Shown in pieces: positions 1 through 9,569 of a stretch of DNA of 36,714 bases (the first letter of the stretch is position 1; each line of letters begins with the position of its first letter). The notes beneath the pieces are model-generated. The model was not told the origin of the DNA. It was given only the letters and a program-made list of their open reading frames with translations, and did not search any database. The stretch comes from Sphingobacteriales bacterium (lineage in GTDB: Bacteria > Bacteroidota > Bacteroidia > CAILMK01 > JAAYUY01): the NCBI GenBank assembly GCA_012517435.1, contig JAAYUY010000164.1, positions 1-36,714 of the forward strand, written 5' to 3'. Made by a program: the position numbers and the translations under genes.

Positions 1-72
1 AAAAACAGAAGAACTGAAATCATACTGACGCCACGTCTGGATGAACTCTTTCAAATTATCAACACGAATTAA

Positions 73-2391
73 TCAAAATGTAACACTGTACAAAACCGAA
101 TAATTGATTGGTGGCTGAATATCTCCCGGCCTCATCATGTATTCCCTGTTTAAAAAATTCTTGATTATCAGGTTTATCTTATGATTATTGCTGATGTTGT
201 ACCCTATCCTGAAATCGAAAATCCAATTCCCTTTATTATGTGCCATTCTGTATTCTTTTATACCCGGTAAAATAATATCACCAAATTGCAACGGAACATT
301 GTTTATCTTAACGGTCAGATTTTCAAATGCTTTGTCAATGTTCACAATCGGACTTAAATATATCAGTGAAAAACCCAGATTGAAATGATTAAAAGTTAAA
401 TCAAAATCAGACTTTAGCTGATGTTTAATCCGATATTTCAACATCCTTGAAGTCGAATCTGAAAATGAAGCCAAATAGGCAGAATCATTGTTTAAAGTTA
501 TTGGATTAATATAGGTATATCCGACATTAAAGTTTATTTGAAATTTTTCTAAATTGACTTCAGAAAAGATACCCGCTTCAAAGCCTGTAATCCTTGCATT
601 TTCTGCATTTTGTGCTCTGAAGCCAATCCAGTTAAATACGTAACCGGGAGAGTTGGGATTCCACGACAGTACCACATTCGAAGGATTATACAAACCAAAC
701 GAAAATTCTGTCATGTTGTAGTATTGGGTCCAGAAGGCCGCAACATCCAGGTATCCTTTGATAGGCCCAATCCTATATCCCTGATATAATCCTGCCTCTG
801 CACTCCATCCTTTTTCAGGATTTAGTTCCGGATTGGGAAATATGTTGAGGCTGCCTACTTGTGTCTGCGTGTACTTTTCGGCTATGGAAGGATATCTGAA
901 TCCCTGACCTACGGATGCACGCAGATTGGTGTATTCCATCAATTTGTAATTCATTCCAAGCCTGAACACTGGTAATGGCAATATTTTTACCGTATCGATT
1001 CGGAAATATTCCCACCTAAATCCTGCTGATAACTGCAAATTCTTGTATTTCTTATCTAATTGAGTATAAACACCTACATTATTACCCTTATGAATTGTAT
1101 CCCCATACAATTCAGATTTTGCTCCAAAACCGGAATAAGTTATACCCGAACTTACAACAAGTTTTTTATTAAAAAAATGTTGATAACGGTATTCTGTATA
1201 AAATTGATAATCTGTATTGTTTTGTTGAGTATTGTTAATATTATTTACATGATAAAACCTTGACTTTAAACTATGGAACGAATTGTTTTTATTGTACAGA
1301 ATATAAGGATCGATTATCAACCTGCTTACCTGAAATTGTTGAACAAAACTTTCTGCTATCTGATAAACTCCTGTATCTCCGTCTTTCCACAGAAAAAAAT
1401 TGCCTCCTTCCTTTATCATATACAAGAAATTGGAACCAATTTTCACTTGATTCTTTCCTCCGCTCTGGTACTGCAATTTACTGTAAATCCTTGCTTTTCT
1501 GTAATTGTCATTTTCTCTGTACCCTTCATCCTGACTAAAGTTTCCGGAGAAGGAACTGTTAAATTTGCCTTTGCTGAAAGAATGGTAAAACTGATAAAAT
1601 CCAAAATTTTGCCAGGCATCGCCCCACCATTTTTTATAATTTTCTTTAGGTGAGCCATAAATCCCTGTTGAAACTTTCATGGTGGTTAATGATTTACTTT
1701 GTGGGTTATTGGTTTTGATGTTTACTATCCCATTTAGAGCTGATGCTCCATATAATGCCGATGTTGCTCCTTTTATAATTTCAATCTGGCTTATGTTTTC
1801 AACAGGAATTAAATCCCAGATTGCTTCATTTGATGCTCCGGTCAGCAATGGCAGATCATCAAAAAGTAACAAAACTCGACTGCCTGCTCCATAACTATAT
1901 CCGCTTCCACCCCGAATACTCGCCTGCTTTTCCATTATCACCAATCCGGGTGCTTTTTGGAGTAAGTTTTCTATACTCAATATATTGTTGTTCTCAACCT
2001 GTATTGGTTTTATAATCTCCATCGAAATACTTACATCTGACTTTTTTTGCTCAAATTTTCCAGCTGAAACCACAATTTCATTTAAAACTTTGGATTCCTC
2101 CTGCATTTTAATGATAAGATTTTCAAAAGATACATTTCTATTTATAATTATTTTCTCTGTCTTATATCCAATATACCTGAATTCTATTTGATCGATGTTT
2201 TTGTTAGTTAAAATCCTGAAATGTCCTTTATCATCCGTTATTGTACCCGTGGAACTATCAATAAGAACATTTACACCAACCAATGGTTCCCTTGTAAAAA
2301 AATCAATTACATGTCCTGAAATGATATTCTGTGAAAAAACATTTTGAAGCACAAACAACAAATGCAAAAAAACCAATATTTTCCTTTGCAT
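73..2391 (-). CDS. TonB-dependent outer-membrane receptor
   Basis: Outer-membrane beta-barrel that takes up a ligand with energy from TonB; the substrate cannot be told from sequence. The ATG at 2391 is preferred over an upstream in-frame TTG at 2421 because it puts a signal peptide (MQRKILVFLHLLFVLQNVFSQ, about 21 residues) right at the N-terminus. Next comes a carboxypeptidase-regulatory-like domain (about residues 22-105, GHVIDFFTREPLVGVNVLID), typical of Bacteroidetes receptors, then a plug domain (about 110-235, with IRGGSGYSYGAG, IEIIKGATSALYGASALNG and IVNIKT), then a barrel of about 530 residues ending in an aromatic residue (YSVTF). The length of 772 aa is normal. No SusD partner is seen downstream within the 72 bases left in the window, and the gene upstream is divergent. 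Family very sure; substrate unknown. Confidence 0.93.
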   Translation of the reverse strand: MQRKILVFLHLLFVLQNVFSQNIISGHVIDFFTREPLVGVNVLIDSSTGTITDDKGHFRILTNKNIDQIEFRYIGYKTEKIIINRNVSFENLIIKMQEESKVLNEIVVSAGKFEQKKSDVSISMEIIKPIQVENNNILSIENLLQKAPGLVIMEKQASIRGGSGYSYGAGSRVLLLFDDLPLLTGASNEAIWDLIPVENISQIEIIKGATSALYGASALNGIVNIKTNNPQSKSLTTMKVSTGIYGSPKENYKKWWGDAWQNFGFYQFYHSFSKGKFNSSFSGNFSQDEGYRENDNYRKARIYSKLQYQSGGKNQVKIGSNFLYMIKEGGNFFLWKDGDTGVYQIAESFVQQFQVSRLIIDPYILYNKNNSFHSLKSRFYHVNNINNTQQNNTDYQFYTEYRYQHFFNKKLVVSSGITYSGFGAKSELYGDTIHKGNNVGVYTQLDKKYKNLQLSAGFRWEYFRIDTVKILPLPVFRLGMNYKLMEYTNLRASVGQGFRYPSIAEKYTQTQVGSLNIFPNPELNPEKGWSAEAGLYQGYRIGPIKGYLDVAAFWTQYYNMTEFSFGLYNPSNVVLSWNPNSPGYVFNWIGFRAQNAENARITGFEAGIFSEVNLEKFQINFNVGYTYINPITLNNDSAYLASFSDSTSRMLKYRIKHQLKSDFDLTFNHFNLGFSLIYLSPIVNIDKAFENLTVKINNVPLQFGDIILPGIKEYRMAHNKGNWIFDFRIGYNISNNHKINLIIKNFLNREYMMRPGDIQPPINYSVLYSVTF

Positions 2392-2438
2392 AAAGTTTTT
2401 TTTCAGCCGTAAAAGTATCAAAATTTTTCTAAATGCCT

Positions 2439-2446
2439 TAATTTTG
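2439..2446 (+). promoter_or_regulatory. -7 promoter element (TAATTTTG) upstream of the T9SS cargo gene
   Basis: TAATTTTG fits the Bacteroidetes -7 consensus TAnnTTTG, 29 bases before the ATG at 2476, in the divergent gap between the receptor and the cargo gene. No TTTG is seen at the -33 distance, so this is a weak call in AT-rich DNA. Confidence 0.4.
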
Positions 2447-2475
2447 CCTTTTAAATCAATTTAATTATTCTCATT

Positions 2476-3189
2476 ATGCGTAACATTTTATTTTGCTTTT
2501 CACTTGTCTTTATTTCATTTCTCTCTAACGCTCAATGTATCCCTGATTCCTTTTCCAAACCCAATATTTATCCTGATACCATTCGCAATCTTGATACAGC
2601 CTATGCAAACCAATACTATGAAATGAAAATGACTGCAGTAATTCCTGTTGATACCTTGGTTTTCGGAAACCGTATGCCTATTGATTCCATCGGTCTAATC
2701 TCCCTGACTGGCTTACCTGCAAGCCTTTCTTATGTTTCTAACTCACTTTCAGGATATTGGAAAGGTGGCACAAGTGGCTGTATTCTTATCTCTGGTACTC
2801 CTCAGAATAATGAAAACGGGGTGTATCCATTAAATATCATGGTTCGCGCTTTCGTTGCAGGTGTACCTGCCGATTATCCTGTTAAAGGATATAAAATTGT
2901 TGTTATTGGTAATTCCTCAATAAACAAATCTGATTTAAGTCATCAGGTTTCTTTTTACCCCAATCCTTCTTTTGATATTGCCTCTCTTCGGTTTTACAGC
3001 TCTGAAAACGCTGAAACATTTATTATTTTAAATAATTCCATTGGTAAAATTATTCGAAAAATACCGGTTACTGTATCAGCAGGTCATAACTCCGTTTTGA
3101 TACCTATTTCAGATTTACCCAAAGGAAATTATTTTCTACAGATTAATATTAACCAACAAATTATCACTTTTCCTTTTATAAAATATTGA
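2476..3189 (+). CDS. Secreted protein with T9SS C-terminal sorting domain
   Basis: Small exported protein (237 aa). It has a clear signal peptide (MRNILFCFSLVFISFLSNAQ) and a C-terminal type A sorting domain from about residue 155: VSFYPNPSFDIASLRFYSSE, then LPKGNYFLQI near the end. Such domains direct cargo through the type IX secretion system to the cell surface. The middle (about 21-150) has no fold I recognise; it reads like a beta-sandwich or cadherin-like segment with the phrases PIDSIGLISLTGLPASLSY and CILISGTPQNNENGVYPLNI, the latter typical of putative-Ig repeats. It ends in TGA, one of several genuine TGA stops in the window. The CocE-like hydrolase follows after 25 bases, probably in the same transcript. 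Export route sure; function unknown. Confidence 0.82.
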   Translation: MRNILFCFSLVFISFLSNAQCIPDSFSKPNIYPDTIRNLDTAYANQYYEMKMTAVIPVDTLVFGNRMPIDSIGLISLTGLPASLSYVSNSLSGYWKGGTSGCILISGTPQNNENGVYPLNIMVRAFVAGVPADYPVKGYKIVVIGNSSINKSDLSHQVSFYPNPSFDIASLRFYSSENAETFIILNNSIGKIIRKIPVTVSAGHNSVLIPISDLPKGNYFLQININQQIITFPFIKY

Positions 3190-3214
3190 TTTTATCTTTG
3201 ATGACCCGGTTGTC

Positions 3215-4903
3215 ATGACATCTTTTACTATTTTTCTGAATCAAAAGATTCCTGTTCGTGATGGAATTAAATTATCTGCTTCGTTGTATTTACCTAAAGA
3301 TATTTCACCTACTTCGACTCTTTTTCTGATAACTCCATACAATGTCGATAGAAATCATCAACAGGCATCTTTTTTTACTCAAAATGGGTTTTCTGTATTG
3401 CTTGTTGACTCAAGAGGCAGAGGCAACTCCGAAGGAAAATTTAATCCATTTAGTCAGCAGGATGGTAGAGATGGATATGATGTTTGCCAATGGATTTCAG
3501 AGCAGAATTGGAATAATGGACGAGTGGGAATGTTTGGTGGATCTTACCTTGGAATGGTTCAATGGCTTACACTTAAAGAAAATCCCCCTGCTTTAAAATC
3601 AATTGCTCCTACCGCTGCCGTTTGTCCCGGAATTGATTTTCCCAAAAAAAATAACATTTTTTATTCTTATTTAGCTCCTTATCTCAGCTTTATTTATGGA
3701 AAAACATCCAATCCTAATTTGTTCTCTGATACAAATTATTGGGAATCTTTTTATTATGATTATTATAGCGGGAAATTCCCTTATTCTGAGTTGTTAAAAA
3801 AATCTTTTATTTCTTTTCCAAAATTCAATCAATGGATCCGTCATCCTTCTTTCGATTCCTTTTGGAAAAGCATTATACCTGACAATTCTACCTATGAAAA
3901 AATTAATATACCAATCTTAACAATTACCGGATATTTTGATGACGATCAGTACGGTGCATTATATTATTACAAAAATCATTTAAAATACAACTTTTCGTTT
4001 TCTAAAGAAAATCATTACATTATCATCGGCCCCTGGGATCATGCAGGAACAAGAGACCCTCAAAAAACGATTGATAATCAGTCGTTTTCTGAAACATCTA
4101 CACTTAATTTTAATAAAATCCATCTCGATTGGTTTAATTGGACACTCAATAATAAAGAAAAGCCGGCCTATCTAAATAATACTTTTATTTTTTTCTTAAT
4201 CAACGAAAATAAATGGTACAATTTTCATTTTCACAATAGTGATCTGTTTTCAAATAAGCAATTCTTTTTTCTTGGAAACAATGGAACACTAAATTCTGAC
4301 TCTGAAAATAATTGTGAGTACATAATTAATATCAATTCTCTCAAAACTAAATTCAATTCCCCGGACTTAAAGCTTAATACTTCATACAATTATGCTTTCC
4401 ATTATTTTGATTTTTCTTCAGACGATAATGAAATACTTTTTGAGTCTCAACCGTTTTCAGAACCTTTATTCATTGCCGGAAATGCAGAATTGAATTTATT
4501 TGTCAAAACCAATCTACCTGATTTTGATCTTGAATTTCTTTTATATGATAAAGACCCCAATAATAATCATTACTTTATTACCCGTGATTTTTTACGCTTT
4601 AGATATAGCAAAACACTTGAAAAATCTGAAATTAATAAAACACCTGATAAAATAAACAAAATAAGTTTCAAAAATTCTAATATAATTTTTAAAAAAATAC
4701 CCACTGGTCATAAATTGGTGTTGCATATCAAACATTTGAATCTGTCAGTTTTTCAGAAAAATTATAATACAGGAAAAGATGTTTCTTATGAAACTTCTAC
4801 AGATGCTATTAACGGTTGTTTAACAATATTTTGTAATTCAAAGTTCCCATCTTCTCTTGCAATCCCACTCTTAACTGAATTTTATATTAATGAAAAATTT
4901 TAA
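3215..4903 (+). CDS. CocE/NonD-family hydrolase (X-Pro dipeptidyl-peptidase S15-like)
   Basis: Alpha/beta hydrolase of the CocE/NonD family, whose members cleave esters, amides or Xaa-Pro peptides; the substrate is not predictable here. Visible signature: VDSRGRGNSEGKF (about residues 65-75), the nucleophile elbow GGSYLG with Ser110, an acid in GYFDDDQYG (Asp242 or a neighbour) and the catalytic His276 in GPWDHAG, in the order Ser-Asp-His expected. The C-terminal third (about 370-562) fits the jelly-roll domain of X-Pro dipeptidyl-peptidases (SQPFSEPLFIAGNAELNLFV). At 562 aa it is of usual length. Many relatives carry a signal peptide but this one starts MTSFTIFLNQKIPVRDGIKL without one, suggesting a cytoplasmic enzyme. 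Its last 14 bases overlap the start of the U32 gene, indicating translational coupling. Strongly AT-rich. Confidence 0.85.
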   Translation: MTSFTIFLNQKIPVRDGIKLSASLYLPKDISPTSTLFLITPYNVDRNHQQASFFTQNGFSVLLVDSRGRGNSEGKFNPFSQQDGRDGYDVCQWISEQNWNNGRVGMFGGSYLGMVQWLTLKENPPALKSIAPTAAVCPGIDFPKKNNIFYSYLAPYLSFIYGKTSNPNLFSDTNYWESFYYDYYSGKFPYSELLKKSFISFPKFNQWIRHPSFDSFWKSIIPDNSTYEKINIPILTITGYFDDDQYGALYYYKNHLKYNFSFSKENHYIIIGPWDHAGTRDPQKTIDNQSFSETSTLNFNKIHLDWFNWTLNNKEKPAYLNNTFIFFLINENKWYNFHFHNSDLFSNKQFFFLGNNGTLNSDSENNCEYIININSLKTKFNSPDLKLNTSYNYAFHYFDFSSDDNEILFESQPFSEPLFIAGNAELNLFVKTNLPDFDLEFLLYDKDPNNNHYFITRDFLRFRYSKTLEKSEINKTPDKINKISFKNSNIIFKKIPTGHKLVLHIKHLNLSVFQKNYNTGKDVSYETSTDAINGCLTIFCNSKFPSSLAIPLLTEFYINEKF

Positions 4904-6128
4904 TGTTGAGATAGCTGCACCAGTTGGTTCATTTGAAGGTCTAATGGCTGCTATTCAAGGCGGAGCTGATAGTATATATTTCGGGATCGATTCTCTTAAT
5001 TTGAGAAGTGCTTCATCCTTTAATTTTAAATTGTCAGATATTAAAAAAATTTCTAAAATTTGTAATAATCACGGAATCAAGAATTATCTTACACTTAACA
5101 GTATTATCTATGATGAGGAAATTAAAAAAGCAAAAAAGATTATCGATTATTCAAAAGATTTTATAAATGGTATTATTGTTTCTGATTGTTCCTTATTGGA
5201 ATATCTGAAAAATCTTTCCCTACCTGTCCACTTAAGTACTCAATTGAATATTTCTAATCTTGAATCTTTAAAATTTTTTTCTCAATACTGTGATGTCATT
5301 GTTCTTGCACGCGAATTAAGTTTGAAACAAATTTCATTTATTTCCAGACAAATCAAAAAACACAACATTAAAGGCAAATCCGGCAATATTATAAAACTTG
5401 AAGTTTTTATTCATGGCGCTTTATGTATGTCTTTTTCAGGAAAATGTTTTTTGAGTGAACATACGCACGGAAAGTCAGCTAACAGGGGTGAATGCCTTCA
5501 GAATTGCAGACGTCCTTATTCAATTATTGACGATCAAAATAATATTTTCAAACTTGATAATCCATATATACTGTCAGCAAAAGACCTTTCTACTCTTTCT
5601 ATTTTGGACAAAATAGTCAAAACCTCTGTTAGTATTTTAAAAATTGAAGGTAGAGGACGTAGTCCGGAATACGTTAAGACAGTTGTCTCAACATATAATA
5701 AGGCATTGTCTCTTATTAATAACAATAGTTTTGATAGAATCAGCATTCAAAAACTTAACGAAGATCTTTCCTCCGTTTATAATCGCGGTTACTGGACAGG
5801 TCATTATCTTTCAGAATTTGTTTCCGATTGGAATACAGATGTTTCTGGTTCAAAATCTAAAGTGATAAAAGAATATATTGGAGATGTTACAAATTATTTT
5901 AGAAAAAATAGTGTTGTCGAAATTTTTGTTAATAATAGCCAAATTGTTAATAATGATAAATTATTAATTATTGGAAATAAAACAGGTGTTGTTGAATTAA
6001 AAATAGCTGAAATTTGGTTTGAAAATTCAATCATTTTAAAAGCTGAAAAAGGAAATAAAATAACATTAAAATGTAATGAAATTGTACGCAAAAATGATAA
6101 GGTTTATAAAATTGTTTCCAGAAATTAA
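4890..6128 (+). CDS. Peptidase U32 family protein (RNA hydroxylase-type, Fe-S)
   Basis: Member of the U32 'peptidase' family. Characterised members such as TrhP and RlhA take part in prephenate-dependent hydroxylation of tRNA or rRNA and bind an Fe-S cluster, so RNA modification is likelier than proteolysis. Seen here: the N-terminal barrel start VEIAAPVGSFEGLMAAIQGG ending in ADSIYFG, the family signature near residues 175-206 (HGALCMSFSGKC, then RGECLQNCRRPY), and the four expected cysteines Cys179, Cys186, Cys202 and Cys206, then KIEGRGRSPEYV (about 251-262). The length of 412 aa fits the shorter bacterial type. It overlaps the hydrolase gene before it by 14 bases. It meets the convergent lipoprotein gene tail to tail: both stop codons lie in one TTAA at 6125-6128. 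Which RNA it acts on is unknown. Confidence 0.85.
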   Translation: MKNFNVEIAAPVGSFEGLMAAIQGGADSIYFGIDSLNLRSASSFNFKLSDIKKISKICNNHGIKNYLTLNSIIYDEEIKKAKKIIDYSKDFINGIIVSDCSLLEYLKNLSLPVHLSTQLNISNLESLKFFSQYCDVIVLARELSLKQISFISRQIKKHNIKGKSGNIIKLEVFIHGALCMSFSGKCFLSEHTHGKSANRGECLQNCRRPYSIIDDQNNIFKLDNPYILSAKDLSTLSILDKIVKTSVSILKIEGRGRSPEYVKTVVSTYNKALSLINNNSFDRISIQKLNEDLSSVYNRGYWTGHYLSEFVSDWNTDVSGSKSKVIKEYIGDVTNYFRKNSVVEIFVNNSQIVNNDKLLIIGNKTGVVELKIAEIWFENSIILKAEKGNKITLKCNEIVRKNDKVYKIVSRN

Positions 6129-7708
6129 TTTGTAATATTTATTTCCTCAATGTATTCCCAGTTTTCCTTAATATTAAAATCCTTTTTTACTATTTTAAAT
6201 AATTCGGGTTTTTTTAATGATTTCAAGTCTCCTGTGTCCCATTTTCCATTTCTATTTTCATCAATAAAATAAAAAATATCATAAGTTCCGGGATTAATAT
6301 TACTAATTGTTATATCAATGCTAACATTTGTCAATTTTATTTTTTCTTTTGTCTGTTTATTTTTTATTTCCAAAATCACATTTTTATTTGTCGGATTTTG
6401 TAATAATAGTTTTAATAATCCAAAATCCTCACTATTTTTTGTTTTAATATCAACATTTGTTGATTCTATTGCATCCTCACAAAAGATTATTGAATTCTTT
6501 TCTAAAACTATTTTATATTCAGTTCCGTTATTAAGGTTGCTTATTGTTAATTTTTCAGGATCAGTATTAGTAAAATTTATTTTATATTCTTCTGCAATTT
6601 TTCCAGCAGCATTTATTTTAATTAAGCTATCGCTAATTTCTTTGATTGGTTTAGTAAAATATATTTCAATCTCATTTATTAATGGTTTTATTTCCGAGAT
6701 TAGTTTTTTATTGATTGATTCTTTTGATCTTATCTTTCTTTGATCAATGATTATTGTGTCTTTTTTAGTATCATATTCAAATACAAAATTCAATTTATTT
6801 AGTCTATCAATCTGTTCGCAAATCCAACAATTAAATGAATCAGACAATTTATTATCACAAATTACTTGAAATTCTCTTGTAAAAAGAGAATCAAAAATTT
6901 TGTAATTCCTTAATATTACTGGAGAAGTAAATTTTAAGTAAAATTTATTTTTTGTTTTAACATAATAATCATTAAGCCTGATTTCTTCCTGATTCCTGAA
7001 TAAATTCAATTCTATGTATTCAGAATGATTATTCGGTTTATCTGAACTGACGAAATCAAATCTTTCATCATTATCTACTATTTGGTTTTTATTCTTGTCA
7101 TCTAATGCCAAAATAAAATTGTAATCATTAGAAATATTGTATAAATTAAACTTTCCGTTTTTTTCGCTTACGGTTAATCCAACAATGTTTTCCTTCTTTA
7201 TTTTTCCATTGAAACCATCCGACAAATTTTCTTTTAATAAATATATATAAACATTTTCTAAAGGAACTTTTTCAATATAATCATATACCGTTCCTTCTAT
7301 TTTATTAGAATCAATATTTTGACTTTTTGAAAAAACATATTTAAAGCCTGATAGAGTGTTTCCTTCGTTAATATCTTTAATATTATTCAAAAAATTTATG
7401 GTATATGTTTGAATTTCATTTAAAGAATCAAGAGAAGGAAACTTTATTAATATCTTATCATTTTTTACTAAAAACTTGGTGTTTTGAACAGGTGGTGAAA
7501 TAATTACATCATTAGGATTTGCTATTTCAATTTTTTCACTCATTATTAATTTTATTGTTGTAGAAGAAAAATTAGTTGCACGGTTTTCCGGTATACATTT
7601 AATCACCTTTGGTGGTTCAGTATCTTTTGGGCCACCTTCAGGGGATCTCTGAACAGCACAATTTGAAAGAATTATTGCTGTCAGAAAAATAAATAAAAAA
7701 TTTTTCAT
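6125..7708 (-). CDS. Ig-like (Big_5/SbsA-type) domain lipoprotein
   Basis: Predicted outer-membrane lipoprotein of 527 aa. A signal sequence ends in a lipobox-like LSNC, making Cys17 the lipidated residue; Asn just before the Cys is not ideal. Then comes the stretch GGPKDTEPPKVIKCIPENRA, which I know from Bacteroidetes lipoproteins with a bacterial Ig-like domain (Big_5, about residues 31-125). A carboxypeptidase-regulatory-like segment follows (about 135-205, IEGTVYDYIEKVPLENVYIY ... GKFNLYNI). The rest is beta-rich, ending with DIFYFIDENRNGKWDTGDL, a calcium-loop-like repeat. It follows mnmG by one base, so it is the third gene of the ybeY-mnmG operon. Role not known; a surface or cell-envelope structural function is inferred. 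Very AT-rich. Confidence 0.75.
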   Translation of the reverse strand: MKNFLFIFLTAIILSNCAVQRSPEGGPKDTEPPKVIKCIPENRATNFSSTTIKLIMSEKIEIANPNDVIISPPVQNTKFLVKNDKILIKFPSLDSLNEIQTYTINFLNNIKDINEGNTLSGFKYVFSKSQNIDSNKIEGTVYDYIEKVPLENVYIYLLKENLSDGFNGKIKKENIVGLTVSEKNGKFNLYNISNDYNFILALDDKNKNQIVDNDERFDFVSSDKPNNHSEYIELNLFRNQEEIRLNDYYVKTKNKFYLKFTSPVILRNYKIFDSLFTREFQVICDNKLSDSFNCWICEQIDRLNKLNFVFEYDTKKDTIIIDQRKIRSKESINKKLISEIKPLINEIEIYFTKPIKEISDSLIKINAAGKIAEEYKINFTNTDPEKLTISNLNNGTEYKIVLEKNSIIFCEDAIESTNVDIKTKNSEDFGLLKLLLQNPTNKNVILEIKNKQTKEKIKLTNVSIDITISNINPGTYDIFYFIDENRNGKWDTGDLKSLKKPELFKIVKKDFNIKENWEYIEEINITN

Positions 7709-7709
7709 A

Positions 7710-9569
7710 TTATCTTCCTAAATGAACTAAAATAATAGATATATCGCTCGGAGACACTCCACTTATTCTCAAGGCTTGCCCAATCGACTTTGGTTTGATT
7801 TTATTAAGTTTTTCAACAGCTTCACTTGAAAGTGAATTTATTTTTTCATATTTTATGTTATCTGGAATTTTAATTTCTTCCATTTTATTCATTTTTTTTA
7901 CTAATTCTTCTTCCTTTTCTATATAGGATTTGTATTTTGCTTGAATTTCAAATTCTTTTATTGAATCATTTTTAAAATTTTCTAAAAATGTCGAAATTTC
8001 ATTAATTTCTCTTAAATCTTCAATTGATATTTCTGGTCTTAAAAGAATATTTATCCATTTTGTACTCTGTGTTATTGTTTTTGTCCCTTTTTTAATCAGA
8101 ACTTTATTTACTATTTCTGGATCACAAGACTGAGAGACAAAAAATGTGTTAATTTTTTCAATTTCATTAATTTTGTTGCTAATTTTTTCAATTCTTTCTT
8201 TCCCAATCAATCCTATATTGTATGACAGGGGTGTTAATCTGATGTCTGCATTGTCTTGCCTTAACAATATTCTATATTCAGCCCTTGACGTAAACATTCT
8301 GTATGGTTCATCAGTTCCTTTTGTAATTAAATCATCTATTAATACTCCAATATAAGCATCAGATCTTTTTAAAATAAAGGATTGTTTATTATTAATTTTT
8401 AAATGTGCGTTTATACCTGCTATTATTCCCTGTGCTGCTGCCTCTTCATAACCAGTAGTTCCATTTATTTGACCGGCAAAAAATAAATTTTCAACTTTTT
8501 TTGACTCTAATGAGTGTGATAATTGTGTGGGATCGAAATAATCATATTCAATGGCATAGCCTGGCCTGAATATTTTCACTTTTTCAAGTCCTCTTATTTT
8601 TTTTAAAGCTTTATACTGTATTTCCAGTGGTAAGGATGAAGAAAAACCGTTTAAATAAAATTCAATAGTATTCCAACCTTCAGGTTCCAAAAAAAGTTGA
8701 TGTCTATCCCTATTTGAAAATCTTTTAATCTTGTCTTCTATAGATGGGCAATATCTAGGACCAATTCCTTTTATCACTTCATTAAATAATGGTGAAAACT
8801 TAAAACCACTTTCCAATATTTCATGAACTTCAGAATTTGTATATGTAATATAACAAGGTAATTGATTTTTTATGGGCTCAGTAAAATCAGAAAAAGAGAA
8901 TTTTTCTGGAAATTCATCACCATTTTGAATTTCCATTTTTTTAAAATTTACACTCCTTCCGTCTATTCTTACCGGTGTTCCGGTCTTCATTCTTCCAAAT
9001 TCAATTCCATATCTTGAAATTTTTTCTGTAAAACTATTTACAGATTTTTCTCCTAATCTACCTCCACTTAAAATTGTATTGCCAATAAATATTTTACCGT
9101 TTAAAAAAGTTCCTGTTGTTAATACAATTGCTTTTGAATAGAAAATTTTTCCCATTGAAGTAATAACACTCTTTACTTTATCATTTTTTACAACTATATC
9201 AACAACAGAATCTTGCCAGAAATAAATATTTTTATTTTCTTCAAGATTTTTTCTCCAAATCTGACTAAACAACAGTCTATCATTCTGTGTACGAGGACTC
9301 CACATAGCAGGTCCTTTAGATTTGTTTAGCATTCTAAATTGAATAGTAGATAAATCTGAAACTATACCTGAATAACCTCCCAATGCATCTATTTCACGAA
9401 TAATTTGTCCTTTTGCAATTCCTCCCATGGAAGGATTACAAGACATTTGAGCAAAGTTTTGCATATTAAGAGTAATCAATAATACTTTTGATCCTAAATT
9501 TGCTGCTGCCATTGCAGCTTCACAACCGGCATGGCCTCCTCCGACAACAATTATATCATAATTTTTCAT
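7710..9569 (-). CDS. mnmG: tRNA uridine-5-carboxymethylaminomethyl modification enzyme MnmG (GidA)
   Basis: FAD-dependent enzyme that, with MnmE, adds the 5-carboxymethylaminomethyl group to wobble uridine 34 of certain tRNAs in the cytoplasm. Seen: the FAD-binding GxGxxG at residues 10-15 (VVGGGHAGCEAAMAAA), CNPSMGGIAKGQIIREIDAL, MWSPRTQNDR, RPGYAIEYDYFDPTQL, the GTTGYEEAAAQG motif, FTSRAEYRILLRQDNAD, and a C-terminal helical domain ending with LRISGVSPSDISIILVHLGR. At 619 aa it is complete. Its ATG overlaps the ybeY stop (ATGA, 9566-9569), and the lipoprotein gene follows one base after its stop. mnmE is not in the window. A parS site lies 12 bases upstream of its start. Codon use is strongly biased to A/T despite this being a core gene. 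Confidence 0.97.
   Translation of the reverse strand: MKNYDIIVVGGGHAGCEAAMAAANLGSKVLLITLNMQNFAQMSCNPSMGGIAKGQIIREIDALGGYSGIVSDLSTIQFRMLNKSKGPAMWSPRTQNDRLLFSQIWRKNLEENKNIYFWQDSVVDIVVKNDKVKSVITSMGKIFYSKAIVLTTGTFLNGKIFIGNTILSGGRLGEKSVNSFTEKISRYGIEFGRMKTGTPVRIDGRSVNFKKMEIQNGDEFPEKFSFSDFTEPIKNQLPCYITYTNSEVHEILESGFKFSPLFNEVIKGIGPRYCPSIEDKIKRFSNRDRHQLFLEPEGWNTIEFYLNGFSSSLPLEIQYKALKKIRGLEKVKIFRPGYAIEYDYFDPTQLSHSLESKKVENLFFAGQINGTTGYEEAAAQGIIAGINAHLKINNKQSFILKRSDAYIGVLIDDLITKGTDEPYRMFTSRAEYRILLRQDNADIRLTPLSYNIGLIGKERIEKISNKINEIEKINTFFVSQSCDPEIVNKVLIKKGTKTITQSTKWINILLRPEISIEDLREINEISTFLENFKNDSIKEFEIQAKYKSYIEKEEELVKKMNKMEEIKIPDNIKYEKINSLSSEAVEKLNKIKPKSIGQALRISGVSPSDISIILVHLGR

Noticed and set aside
1273-1653. 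126-codon open frame on the + strand inside the receptor gene
   Set aside because: It is a shadow on the opposite strand of a well-supported TonB-dependent receptor; no family features and several overlapping shadow frames nearby.
6318-6743. 141-codon + strand frame with hydrophobic composition inside the Ig-like lipoprotein gene
   Set aside because: The apparent membrane protein is what the antisense of a Lys/Asn/Ile-rich AT-rich gene looks like; no start context or homology.
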